Of a stretch of DNA of 64,000 nt, positions 50,888 through 59,193 are shown piece by piece. Made by a program: the position numbers and the translations under genes. Every line of letters starts with the position of its first letter. Position 1 is the first letter of the stretch. The DNA is from Actinoplanes subtropicus (lineage in GTDB: Bacteria > Actinomycetota > Actinomycetes > Mycobacteriales > Micromonosporaceae). The DNA lies in NCBI RefSeq assembly GCF_000721705.1, contig NZ_JOJL01000029.1, positions 1 through 64,000 of the forward strand. The letters run 5' to 3'. Below the pieces are notes generated by a model that saw only the letters and a program-made list of their open reading frames with translations, did no database searches and was not told the origin of the DNA.

Positions 50888-51969
50888 AGATACATGCCGG
50901 TGCGGTGGTCCTCGCCGCTCTGCTTCTGCGGGCCGGGCTTGTCGCCCTCGCCGAAGAAGCGCTTGCCGCCGAACTCGCCGTGCAGCCGGTCATCGAGCTC
51001 ATCGGCCAGGCCGGTCATCACCTGCACGGCGAGCATGAGGTGGGTGGCCTGGAAGTTGCGGCCGAAGACTGGGATCGAGGCCCAGACCGTGTCCTGCGCG
51101 CAGTAGAGGCGGCCGATCGGCATGCGGTTGGTCAGCTCGGAGAGCTTCACGTAGAGCTGCTCGGTCGGCTCGACCTCGGTCAGGATCGGCGAGAAGACAT
51201 CCACCAGCGGTGGATTGTCGCGAACCCGGACGAACACCATGGCCGAGCCGGCCCGGATGCCGATGTCACCGTCGGTGTCCACCTGCAGCTGGTCGACCGG
51301 CGTCTTCGACATGGTCGCGACGACCGTGCGCACCCGCTCCTCCAGCGGCACGACCTCGTCGGCGGCGGTGGCCAGCGCCGCGGACAACTCGCCGTCGTCG
51401 TCCAGGTCGTCGAGGTCGAGCACCTCGCCGATGTTCGGCTCGTTACGGGCCGTGGCCAGCGGCGCGGTCTCGATCGGCTCGTCCTCCTCGTCGTGCACGA
51501 GGTAGACCAGGAAGGCGGGGTGCGGCGCGCCGTAGACGTCGCGCAGGGTGCGCGAGACCACGGCCGCGAGCTGGGCGGCCTTGCCCTGGTCGGAGCGCAG
51601 GCCGAAGGAGTCGCCCGAGCCGGCCAGCACGCCCGGCGGCGACCAGCCGAGCGCGACCAGGTCGGCGACCGCGGAGCGATCCATCCGGTACCCCTCGGGC
51701 AGGCCGGCGTTGCCGACCGCGAGCGCCTCGACCACCTTGTCGGGCAGCACCCGGATGCTCACCGAATAGACCGCCATGCCGGTGCCGGACGCGGTCGGGT
51801 CGAGCGTCAGGTCGATATGCGAGCCCGGGACCAGCGAAGACAGCAGCGAGGAGAGGGCACCGGCGAAGTCCCGCCAGGCCTCGGTCACCTTCGCCCGTAG
51901 GTCAGCCGTGGTCGGCTCGTCGAGCAGGATGTTGTCGTTAGACTCGCCCGCGGCGCTGTCTGCCGTCAT
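50884..51969 (-). CDS. YbjN/T3SS-chaperone-like domain protein
   Basis: 361 residues from ATG 51967-51969 with GGAGGT eight bases upstream. The N-terminal half resembles a TY-chaperone domain (RVLPDKVVEALAVGNAGLPEG, abbreviated to its order) and the C-terminal half a YbjN domain (QLQVDTDGDIGIRAGSAMVFVRV, likewise). These bind peptides and are common in actinobacteria without a known partner. The acidic middle (DLDDLDDDGEL) is a linker. Confidence 0.72.
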   Translation of the reverse strand: MTADSAAGESNDNILLDEPTTADLRAKVTEAWRDFAGALSSLLSSLVPGSHIDLTLDPTASGTGMAVYSVSIRVLPDKVVEALAVGNAGLPEGYRMDRSAVADLVALGWSPPGVLAGSGDSFGLRSDQGKAAQLAAVVSRTLRDVYGAPHPAFLVYLVHDEEDEPIETAPLATARNEPNIGEVLDLDDLDDDGELSAALATAADEVVPLEERVRTVVATMSKTPVDQLQVDTDGDIGIRAGSAMVFVRVRDNPPLVDVFSPILTEVEPTEQLYVKLSELTNRMPIGRLYCAQDTVWASIPVFGRNFQATHLMLAVQVMTGLADELDDRLHGEFGGKRFFGEGDKPGPQKQSGEDHRTGMYL

Positions 51970-52008
51970 GATCGCGCACCTCCGTTTCCGCCACCCTATC
52001 GAGCGCCC

Positions 52009-52251
52009 TCAGGGGGCGGGCGTCCGCCAGGAAAGCGCAAGCTCGCTGAGACGTTCGGCGACGTCCGCGGCTTCCGCTCCGCGGCCCACGGCAAGACCCA
52101 TGAGGTACGCCGTGACGGGGGCCCCGGGGCGAACGACACCATGCGCGACGTCCTTGGCCAGGCCGAGCACCGCCTCGGTGGGCACGTCCGCCGGGTCGAG
52201 GCCGAGCTCCCGCCCGGCCCGCGCGATCCAGTCGTCGAGCTCGTTGCTCAT
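52009..52251 (-). CDS. DUF6457-family small protein
   Basis: 80 residues from ATG 52249-52251. A helical protein (DDWIARAGRELGLDPADVP, VLGLAKDVAHGVVRPGAPVT, AYLMGLAVGRGAE) matches actinobacterial DUF6457. Its ATGA start overlaps the mobA stop by 4 nt, the usual arrangement of this pair. A role in molybdenum cofactor use is suggested by position only. Confidence 0.8.
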   Translation of the reverse strand: MSNELDDWIARAGRELGLDPADVPTEAVLGLAKDVAHGVVRPGAPVTAYLMGLAVGRGAEAADVAERLSELALSWRTPAP

Positions 52252-52847
52252 CGGGCCCACTCCTCGGCGGTCCGCAGGTCGTCGTCGGTGTCGCAGTCGA
52301 ACCAGGGCGGCGGGCCGGGCCGGCGCCAGGACACCTCGGCCACTCGCAGATGCTCCATCAGCTCGCGGACCGAAGCGCCGCGCAGGTTGCCGCGCTCCTC
52401 CTCGAGCCGGCCGAGCGCGTCCCGAAGCGCGGAGGTCCGCCACACGCCGCAGAGCATCTGCCGGCGGCCCTCGGCATCCCGGTAGACGGCGCCCTGCATC
52501 GGCGCGGACTCGGCGGTCAGCCGCAGCACATCGATCGCCTCGCCGGTGAGCAACGGCAGGTCGGCGGCGAGCAGCGCGGTGAAGGTGACCTCCGGCGGGA
52601 CCAGCGCGAGACCGGCCGAGGTGGCGGCGACCGGGCCGCCGCCGGGCGGATCCTCCCGGGTGGAGTGGACCGGGACCGGGAGGTCGGGCGGGACCGGGCC
52701 GACCACAATCCGCGGATCGGCGTCATGCACAGCGGCCAGCACGCGGGTCAGCATGGACTGACCTCCGACGGGCAGCGTCGGTTTGTCCGCGCCGCCCATC
52801 CGCCGTGCCGCACCACCGGCCAGCACCACCGCCGCAAACCCTCCCAC
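52248..52847 (-). CDS. mobA: Molybdenum cofactor guanylyltransferase-like protein (MobA)
   Basis: 199 residues. The nucleotidyltransferase motif LAGGAARRMGGADKPTLPV starts the domain, followed by REDPPGGGPVAA and LLAADLPLLTGEAI. MobA attaches GMP to molybdopterin. fdhD is divergent, 139 bp away, and moaA-moaD are 5 kb further on. C-terminal residues are more variable, so a different NTP-transferase specificity is possible. Confidence 0.8.
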   Translation of the reverse strand: MGGFAAVVLAGGAARRMGGADKPTLPVGGQSMLTRVLAAVHDADPRIVVGPVPPDLPVPVHSTREDPPGGGPVAATSAGLALVPPEVTFTALLAADLPLLTGEAIDVLRLTAESAPMQGAVYRDAEGRRQMLCGVWRTSALRDALGRLEEERGNLRGASVRELMEHLRVAEVSWRRPGPPPWFDCDTDDDLRTAEEWAR

Positions 52848-52896
52848 GTACGTACCGTATCCCGCGCGCGTGTCGAGCGTGACCGGGCGCTCACCT

Positions 52897-52968
52897 TACG
52901 GTCGTGGATCACTTTCCGGCGGGCCGCTTTCGCCGGGCCGCTTCTACGGTCGTGGGTCGCTCTCCGGC
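52897..52968. repeat. Imperfect 24-bp direct repeats between mobA and fdhD
   Basis: TACGGTCGTGG-A-TC-A-CT-T-TCCGGC (52897-52920) and TACGGTCGTGG-G-TC-G-CT-C-TCCGGC (52945-52968) match at 21 of 24 positions, 48 bp apart. A shorter GGGCCGCTT repeat lies between them. They sit in the promoter gap and could be protein-binding sites. Confidence 0.45.
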
Positions 52969-52986
52969 CCGGCATAGGCTTTCGTC

Positions 52987-53811
52987 ATGGCGCGCACCAC
53001 CACCCGGCGACCGGTCGTTCGGATCAACCTGGCGACCGGCGAGCCCCGCCGCCGCCCGGACGAGCTGGCGGCCGAGGAGCCGCTGGAGATCCGGGTGCGC
53101 AAGCAGCCGCTGGCGGTGACCATGCGCACGCCGGGACACGACATCGACCTGGCAATGGGGTTCCTGCTCAGCGAGGGCGTCATCGGCTCGGCGGCCGATG
53201 TGGTGACCGCCCAGTTGTGCGCGGGGACGGACACGCCGAATACGTACAACGTGGTCGATGTGGTGCTCGGCGCGGAGGTGCCGCCCCCCGTGACCGATCC
53301 GAGCCGGAACTTCTACACGACCAGTTCGTGCGGCGTGTGCGGCAAGGCGAGCATCGACGCGGTGCGGACCAGATCGCCGTACGACGTGTCCGGTGACCCG
53401 CTGGCGGTGCCGGCCCGCACGCTGGCGGAGCTGCCGGACCGGTTGCGGGCGGCGCAGCGCACCTTCGACCGGACCGGCGGGCTGCACGCGGCGGCCCTGT
53501 TCACGCCGGCGGGCGAGTTGGTCGTGCTGCGCGAGGACGTGGGCCGGCACAACGCGGTGGACAAGGTGATCGGCTGGGCCGTGCGCGAGGGCCGGCTGCC
53601 ACTGGCCGGCCATCTGCTGCTGGTGTCGGGGCGGGCCAGCTTCGAGCTCACCCAGAAGGCGTGGATGGCCGGGATTCCGCTGCTGGCGGCGGTGTCGGCG
53701 CCCAGCACGCTCGCCGCGGAGCTGGCCGAGGAGGCGGGCATGACCCTCGTCGGGTTTCTCCGGGGCGAGACCATGAACGTCTACACGTCCGCACAGCGCA
53801 TCACCGTCTGA
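52987..53811 (+). CDS. fdhD: Formate dehydrogenase accessory sulfurtransferase
   Basis: 274 residues. The conserved loop SSCGVCGK gives C115 and C118, the sulfur-relay cysteines. [15 protein letters not shown] and [17 protein letters not shown] [17 protein letters not shown] are family motifs. FdhD moves sulfur to the Mo-bis-MGD cofactor before insertion into formate dehydrogenase. No formate dehydrogenase gene is in the window. Confidence 0.93.
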   Translation: MARTTTRRPVVRINLATGEPRRRPDELAAEEPLEIRVRKQPLAVTMRTPGHDIDLAMGFLLSEGVIGSAADVVTAQLCAGTDTPNTYNVVDVVLGAEVPPPVTDPSRNFYTTSSCGVCGKASIDAVRTRSPYDVSGDPLAVPARTLAELPDRLRAAQRTFDRTGGLHAAALFTPAGELVVLREDVGRHNAVDKVIGWAVREGRLPLAGHLLLVSGRASFELTQKAWMAGIPLLAAVSAPSTLAAELAEEAGMTLVGFLRGETMNVYTSAQRITV

Positions 53812-53865
53812 ACACTCGAAGCTCCGCGACACTTACCGCTAACCGGGATCTTTGGGTCATCCAGC

Positions 53866-54267
53866 GCCGCGAGGCTCAAGCTCGACTACGCCGACCCGAC
53901 CTCGCGCACCGTCGGCACCGAACTGGTCTGCTCCTCGATCACCTCAGGCGGCAACGGCGCCGACAGCGTGCCGGCCACCCACCCGTGGATGCCCTGGAAC
54001 CCGCACCTCCGCTTCTACAACAACCAGCGCGGCTACGTCCGAACCCGAATCCAGCCCGCCCTGATGACCGCCAACTTCCGCGTCCTCCCCTACGTAACCT
54101 CGCCCGGCGCGGCCGCCCACACCCGAGCCACGTTCGTCATCGAGGACCGGTCGCCAGGCCTGCACCGGACGACCGACACCCCGACCCCCACCGCCACGCC
54201 ACCGGGTGCGCCCCGCACGCCCACCCCACCACTCGACACCGTCCACCAGGAAACGGACCGCCCCTGA
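53866..54267 (+). pseudogene. 3' remnant of a PhoD-type alkaline phosphatase
   Basis: The frame reads RLKLDYADPTSRTVGTELVC, then SSITSGGNGAD and WMPWNPHLRFYNNQRGYVRT, ending in TGA at 54265-54267. These are the C-terminal segments of PhoD phosphatases (TELV, NPHLRFYNNQRGY, FRVLPYV). The N-terminal two thirds and the metal site are absent, and no start codon or ribosome site precedes it. It lies just downstream of fdhD. Confidence 0.72.
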
Positions 54268-54387
54268 CCGGCCACGCACAACCACCCCTCATTCAGCCGT
54301 GCAACTGCTTCTGCCCGCGTGCTGCGCGAAGCGCTAGCGGCTCTGCGTGCAGCGAAGAGCGGCTTCTCCATGTAATAGCGATTCCGG

Positions 54388-55473
54388 CTACAGCGACCGG
54401 CGGGAGGGGCGGCGTTTGGGGCGGGCGCCGCCCGCCCCTCGCGGAGCCCTTTGCTCGCGGCGCGCGCCGCCGCGTCGGGGCTCTCGTCGCCGCACCTCGC
54501 CCCGGCGCGGCTGATCCGGCCGGCGCAGGGGCATGAACGCCACGACCGAACGCGACCGGATCCCTGCCGAGAGCAGCCGATCCAGCACGCCGGCGAGTCG
54601 ATGGGTGGGCTCCTCCAGCAGCGCCCGATCCACCGCCACCCGAGCCAGCGACCCCTCCCCGGCCTGCCAGGCCGCATAGGCCAGCAGACAGGCGGGCGCC
54701 GGCGAAAGCTCGGGCTGGACCTTGCGAACCACCTCGGTCCACAACCGCATCCGCCACTCCTCCGGCCCGGAACGATCGATCGCGTAGTCGAGCACCACCG
54801 ACTTGGCCAGCAGCACGCCCAGCCAGGCGATCTCATCCGGACTCAGCGGGCGCCCGGCCCGGGCCGCCCGCTCGGCCTCGCGCACCGCCTGCCGGCCGGC
54901 CCGACGCATCCACTGGCCGCCGCGCGCCGCCTCGACGTCACTCGCGACCAGGTCGGTGGCGCGCGCGCGGGCGCGCCCGGTGGCCTCTCGCATCTCCTCC
55001 CGCTGCCGGCCCTCGACCGGCGACACCTTGGCGACCAGCGCCATCCGGTCGGGCAGCGCCACCATGCCCTGATAGACCGCCTGGGCGGCGAGCCCGGGCG
55101 CGAACGGGGTGCCGCCCGCGGGCCCGCCGAGGTAGGACCACCAGCGGCCGTCGGCGACCCGGAGCACATCCTCGATCGGCACGTCGGCGACCCGCAGGGC
55201 GCGCCCGACCTCCAGGACCATCGGTGTCACCCGCCAAGGCGGCCCATAACCGATGAGGATGACCCGATCGGCGCCCTGCCGCGCGATCACCTCGGCCGCC
55301 TCGGTGAAGTCGGAGACCTCTGCCGGCAGGTCGTAACGAACGGCGAAGTCGACGGCATGGCCGATCATGCCGAGCACGACCAGGCTGTCGTTGGGATGGA
55401 ACCCCAGCAGGTAGGGAGCAACGGCGACGGCCTCGGCCGAGGAACAGGCGGTGATCGTGCAGTCCGGGTTCAT
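54388..55473 (-). CDS. DUF4192-family protein
   Basis: 361 residues from ATG 55471-55473. The N-terminal part (AEAVAVAPYLLGFHPNDSLVVLGM, VILIGYGPPWRVTPM) matches actinobacterial DUF4192. The last 45 residues are extremely Arg-rich (RRREPRRGG, RPKRRPSRR). That tail may be natural, or may reflect a frameshift near the 3' end. Function unknown. Confidence 0.77.
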   Translation of the reverse strand: MNPDCTITACSSAEAVAVAPYLLGFHPNDSLVVLGMIGHAVDFAVRYDLPAEVSDFTEAAEVIARQGADRVILIGYGPPWRVTPMVLEVGRALRVADVPIEDVLRVADGRWWSYLGGPAGGTPFAPGLAAQAVYQGMVALPDRMALVAKVSPVEGRQREEMREATGRARARATDLVASDVEAARGGQWMRRAGRQAVREAERAARAGRPLSPDEIAWLGVLLAKSVVLDYAIDRSGPEEWRMRLWTEVVRKVQPELSPAPACLLAYAAWQAGEGSLARVAVDRALLEEPTHRLAGVLDRLLSAGIRSRSVVAFMPLRRPDQPRRGEVRRREPRRGGARREQRAPRGAGGARPKRRPSRRSL

Positions 55474-55526
55474 GCCCGGCATGGTGCCGCAGCGGCCGCG
55501 CCGCGCGAGTGCCAAATCGCCCCGCC

Positions 55527-55550
55527 TGTGGACAACCGCGGTTATCCACA
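55527..55550. promoter_or_regulatory. Inverted pair of consensus DnaA boxes
   Basis: TGTGGACAA (55527-55535) and TTATCCACA (55542-55550) are inverted relative to each other and six bases apart. Both are consensus-type DnaA boxes. They lie between the DUF4192 start (55473) and the GNAT gene's stop (55573). Confidence 0.5.
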
Positions 55551-55572
55551 GCCCAGAAAAAAGTTCGGCCGG

Positions 55573-56076
55573 CTACGAACGGAACTGCATATCGTGCAGC
55601 TCAAGCCCGTCTTCCAGCCATTCATGCGGGTTCCGCTCCAGATCGAGGGTGAGCTCGATGGACGACACCACGTCATACCCGGCCGCGTGCAGGCTCCGGA
55701 TAGCGTCCACGTTGCGCGACTCCGGCGAGATCGTCAGCGCGGTCATGTTCCTCTTACGCGCCTCGTTCGCGACGTGGCGCAGCAGCTTGCGCCCGACACC
55801 CTTGTGGCGGTGCGAGATCGTCACCACGACCGGCTCGACCACCCCGGCCCGACCCCGGATGATCAGCCCGACCAGCCCGATGACTCCGTCGTCGGCGTGG
55901 TCGGCCACCCAGAGACCGCACAGATCGAGCCGGGTCAGGTATTCCTCGAAGCCCTCGCCCGCGTCGTCGGCGGGGTCGCCATACATGCGGTTGTGCTGGT
56001 TGGTCAGCTCGGACCACAGTCGCCTACCCGCGGAGTGGTCACTCGGACGGTACGAACGCACTGTGACAGGGCTCAT
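55573..56076 (-). CDS. GNAT-family N-acetyltransferase
   Basis: 167 residues from ATG 56074-56076. The acetyl-CoA motif HRHKGVGRKLLRHVANEA (R-x2-G-x-G) and the strands ADDGVIGLVGLIIRG and RNMTALTISPESRN show the fold. The target is unknown. It is divergent from the fructosamine-kinase-like gene. Confidence 0.87.
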   Translation of the reverse strand: MSPVTVRSYRPSDHSAGRRLWSELTNQHNRMYGDPADDAGEGFEEYLTRLDLCGLWVADHADDGVIGLVGLIIRGRAGVVEPVVVTISHRHKGVGRKLLRHVANEARKRNMTALTISPESRNVDAIRSLHAAGYDVVSSIELTLDLERNPHEWLEDGLELHDMQFRS

Positions 56077-56117
56077 GCCGACATTTTGACTCCCTTTCCG
56101 GACCTCCGTAAGCCGAA

Positions 56118-57014
56118 GTGGAAGATAACCCCGTGGACCAGGCGTACTTACGCGCGCACCCCGAGCATCTCCCGACATTTCTCACGCACCAGCGGATCCG
56201 CGAAACCCCGGTGGGCGGCGGCAGCGTCTCCGCCGCGAGCCGCCTGACCCTGGACGACGGCACCTCGGTCTTCGCGAAAACCTGGCCACAGGGCGATCCA
56301 CCTGCGGATTTCTACGAGGCCGAGGCTGCCGGCCTGCGCTGGCTGGCCGAGGCGGGTGCCCCGGTCCCCGAGCTGATCGTCGGCCTGCCCCAGATGCTGG
56401 CCACCGAATGGCTGGACGAGGCGTCTCCCACCCCCGAGTCCGCGGAGCGCCTGGGCCGCGACCTGGCCGCCCTGCATCGGTCCGGCGCGGAGAGCTTCGG
56501 GGCGCCGTGGCCCGGCTACATCGGCCCGCTCCCGATGGACAACACGCCAGATCCGGGGCCGTGGGGCCGGTGGTTCGCCGCGCGGCGGCTGCTGCCGTTC
56601 GTCCGGCTCTCCGCCGACCGGGGCGTGCTGACCTCGGATGACGTGGCGCTGCTGGAGCGGCTGGTGGCCGCGCTCGACACCCATCCCGATCCGGAGCCGC
56701 CGAGCCGCACCCACGGTGACCTCTGGCCCGGCAACATCCTGTGGTCGACGACGAGGGCCTACCTGATCGACCCGGCAGCGCAGGGCGCCCACCGGGAGAC
56801 CGACCTGGCGGAGCTGGCCCTGTTCGGCGGCGCCCCCTACCTGGATCGCATCCTGGCCGCCTACCAAGAGGTGCACCCGCTGACCGACGGCTGGTGCGCC
56901 CGCGTCCCCCTGCACCAGCTACACCTCTTACTAGTGCACGCCGCGGCGTTCGGCGCCGCCTACCGAAGCGAGGTGACAACGGCCGCCAAATCAGCACTCC
57001 GAGCGATCACCTAA
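56118..57014 (+). CDS. Fructosamine kinase-family protein
   Basis: 298 residues from GTG 56118 (GTG 56133 is an alternative). The kinase motifs are TVFAK-like TSVFAKTWPQG (ATP-binding Lys), HGDLWPGNILW (catalytic Asp and metal Asn) and YLIDPAAQGAHRETDLAE. It may phosphorylate ketoamines from protein glycation, starting their repair. It overlaps the methyltransferase gene's end by 8 nt. Confidence 0.85.
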   Translation: MEDNPVDQAYLRAHPEHLPTFLTHQRIRETPVGGGSVSAASRLTLDDGTSVFAKTWPQGDPPADFYEAEAAGLRWLAEAGAPVPELIVGLPQMLATEWLDEASPTPESAERLGRDLAALHRSGAESFGAPWPGYIGPLPMDNTPDPGPWGRWFAARRLLPFVRLSADRGVLTSDDVALLERLVAALDTHPDPEPPSRTHGDLWPGNILWSTTRAYLIDPAAQGAHRETDLAELALFGGAPYLDRILAAYQEVHPLTDGWCARVPLHQLHLLLVHAAAFGAAYRSEVTTAAKSALRAIT

Positions 57015-57762
57015 GCAGCCGTCGACCACTGATGAGGAAGCGCTGGGAGTGGGCTACGAACGGTCCCTTGCGCTCGATCTGGTCGTGCAGGGCCTGGAGG
57101 CGGTCACGGTAGGCCGCGACGGTGAAGCCCGGGACGGTCCAGATGACCTTGCGCAGGAAGACGATGACGGCCGCCACGTCGAAGAACTCGATGCGTAGGG
57201 CTTCGCTGCGCAGATCCGTCACGTCGAGGCCGGCGGCGGTTGCGGCTTCGCGGGCGAGCTCGGGGTCGCGGGCGCGGCCGACCTTCTGCGGGCCCATCAT
57301 GAAGTCGATCAGCTCGCGCAGGGACCCGGCGCCGACGTGCTGCGCGAGATAGGTGCCGCCGGGAGCGAGGACGCGGGCCACCTCGTCCCAGTGGACCGTG
57401 ACCGGGTGGCGGCTGGTCACCAGGTCGAAGTCGCCGTCCGGGAAGGGCAGGGGGTCGTCCTCACCCAGCTCGACCACTCGACCGCCGAGTGGGGCCAGCC
57501 GCTCGCGGGCCAGCGCGGCGTTGGCCGGCCAACCCTCGGTGGCGACCAGCACCTCGGGCGCCCGCGGGATGGTGGCGAGCACCTCGCCGCCGCCGGTCTG
57601 CAGGTCCAGCGCGCGTCGGGCGGTGGCCATCCGCTCGCCCAATAGTCGCGCATAACCCCAGGACGGCCGTTCCTCGGTGGCCCGCCCGGCGAACCACGAG
57701 AAGTCCCACCCCTCGACCGGGACCGTCGACCCCTCGGCCACCAGCTCGTCGAACGTCGCCAT
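57007..57762 (-). CDS. Class I SAM-dependent methyltransferase
   Basis: 251 residues from ATG 57760-57762 (GGGAGG upstream). Motif I is ALDLQTGGGEVLATI, with the acidic residue of motif II in VLVATEG and motif III in FDLVTSRHPV. It lacks an assigned substrate. The plus-strand moaA lies beyond a short region with a DnaA-box-like 9-mer. Confidence 0.83.
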   Translation of the reverse strand: MATFDELVAEGSTVPVEGWDFSWFAGRATEERPSWGYARLLGERMATARRALDLQTGGGEVLATIPRAPEVLVATEGWPANAALARERLAPLGGRVVELGEDDPLPFPDGDFDLVTSRHPVTVHWDEVARVLAPGGTYLAQHVGAGSLRELIDFMMGPQKVGRARDPELAREAATAAGLDVTDLRSEALRIEFFDVAAVIVFLRKVIWTVPGFTVAAYRDRLQALHDQIERKGPFVAHSQRFLISGRRLLR

Positions 57763-57830
57763 GACATCACCCTCCCGCCCACGCAGGATTCTGGCCAACC
57801 AGTTTCACGCGATCATCTCGGCCCCACGCG

Positions 57831-57839
57831 TTGTCCACA
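57831..57839 (+). promoter_or_regulatory. Single DnaA-box-like 9-mer
   Basis: TTGTCCACA matches the GC-rich actinomycete DnaA box. It is 70 nt upstream of the methyltransferase start and 95 nt upstream of moaA. Alone it is weak evidence, but it adds to the clusters at 3369-3421 and 55527-55550. Confidence 0.3.
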
Positions 57840-57933
57840 GGGCGATATCGGCGCGGGCACTGCCGGGCGGAAACGACTAGATTCGGAGCATGAACGAGAT
57901 GGCGAGATCGGCCCCGGGCGTGAGGAGGCGCTC

Positions 57934-58941
57934 GTGACTGGGCTCGTTGATCGATTTGGGCGGATCGCTACCGATCTGCGGGTGTCGCTGACCGATAAAT
58001 GCAATCTGCGCTGCACCTATTGCATGCCGGCGGAGGGGCTGGCCTGGCTGCCCCGGGAGGAGCAGCTCACCGACGACGAGGTGGGCCGGCTCATCCGCAT
58101 CGGGGTGGAGCGGCTGGGCATCCAGGAGGTGCGGTTCACCGGCGGCGAGCCGCTGCTGCGGCGCGGGCTGCTCGAGATCGTTGCGGCGGCCGCCCGGTTA
58201 GAGCCGCGGCCCCGGTTGATGCTGACCACCAATGGCATCGGGCTGGAGCGGATCGCCGAGGAGCTTCGCGATGCCGGGCTCGACCGGATCAACGTGTCGC
58301 TGGACACGCTGGATCCGGAGCGGTTCCGGGCGCTCACCAGGCGCGATCGGCTGGATGACGTGTTGCGGGGCCTGGAGGCGGCGGCCTCGGCGGGGCTGAC
58401 GCCGGTCAAAGTCAACACGGTGCTGATGCGCGGCATCAACGAGGACGAGGCGCCCGAGCTGCTGAAGTACGCGTTGACCTACGGCTACCAGCTGCGGTTC
58501 ATCGAGCAGATGCCGCTCGACGCCCAGCACCAGTGGGACCGGCACACGATGGTCACGGCCGACGAGATTCTGGCGGCGTTGGAGCCGTTCGGTCTGGAGG
58601 CCGATCCTGTTTCACGTGGAACCGCGCCGGCCGAGACCTGGCTCGTGCCCGGGCACGTGGACGCGGCCGGTGAGCCGGCCCGAGTGGGCGTCATCGCCAG
58701 CGTGACCAGGCCTTTCTGCGGCGACTGCGACCGCACCAGGCTCACGGCGGACGGCCAGATCCGCAACTGCCTGTTCGCCACCGAGGAGAGCGACCTGCGC
58801 AAACTGCTGCGCGCCGGGGCGTCGGATGCGGAGATCGCGGAGGCCTGGCGGGTGGCGATGCGGGGTAAGCGGGCGGGGCACGGCATCGATGATCCAAGCT
58901 TCTTGCAGCCGGCTCGACCGATGTCGGCGATCGGAGGCTGA
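57934..58941 (+). CDS. moaA: GTP 3',8-cyclase (MoaA)
   Basis: 335 residues from GTG 57934. The radical-SAM motif CNLRCTYC gives C23, C27 and C30. The second cluster motif CGDCDRTRL...RNCLF near the C-terminus binds [4Fe-4S], and the terminal SAIGG carries the double-Gly tail. It makes the first pterin intermediate of molybdenum cofactor. Its TGATG overlaps the next gene's start, so it is coupled to moaD. Confidence 0.95.
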   Translation: MTGLVDRFGRIATDLRVSLTDKCNLRCTYCMPAEGLAWLPREEQLTDDEVGRLIRIGVERLGIQEVRFTGGEPLLRRGLLEIVAAAARLEPRPRLMLTTNGIGLERIAEELRDAGLDRINVSLDTLDPERFRALTRRDRLDDVLRGLEAAASAGLTPVKVNTVLMRGINEDEAPELLKYALTYGYQLRFIEQMPLDAQHQWDRHTMVTADEILAALEPFGLEADPVSRGTAPAETWLVPGHVDAAGEPARVGVIASVTRPFCGDCDRTRLTADGQIRNCLFATEESDLRKLLRAGASDAEIAEAWRVAMRGKRAGHGIDDPSFLQPARPMSAIGG

Positions 58942-58942
58942 T

Positions 58943-59185
58943 GTGATCACCGTGCGGCTCTTCGCGGGGGCGCGGGCCGCCGCGGGCGGGGTGTCCACCG
59001 AGGGGGCGGAGGCCGGGTCGCTCGTGGAACTGGTGCAACTGCTGACCGATCGGCACGGGGAGCGGTTGGGGCTGGTGTTGAAGTCGGCCAGCTTCCTCGT
59101 GGACGGGCTGGCCTGCCACGACCGCGAGGCGCCGCTGCCGGCCGACGTGACGGTGGACGTGCTGCCGCCGTTCGCGGGCGGCTGA
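58943..59185 (+). CDS. moaD: Molybdopterin synthase small subunit / ThiS-like protein (MoaD)
   Basis: 80 residues from GTG 58943. Ubiquitin-like fold ending in the thiocarboxylate double-Gly (PPFAGG). SLVELVQLLTDRHGERLG is typical of MoaD. It overlaps the moaA stop by one base, which supports a shared pathway. moaE is not in the window. Confidence 0.88.
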   Translation: MITVRLFAGARAAAGGVSTEGAEAGSLVELVQLLTDRHGERLGLVLKSASFLVDGLACHDREAPLPADVTVDVLPPFAGG

Positions 59186-59193
59186 GCCCGGCG

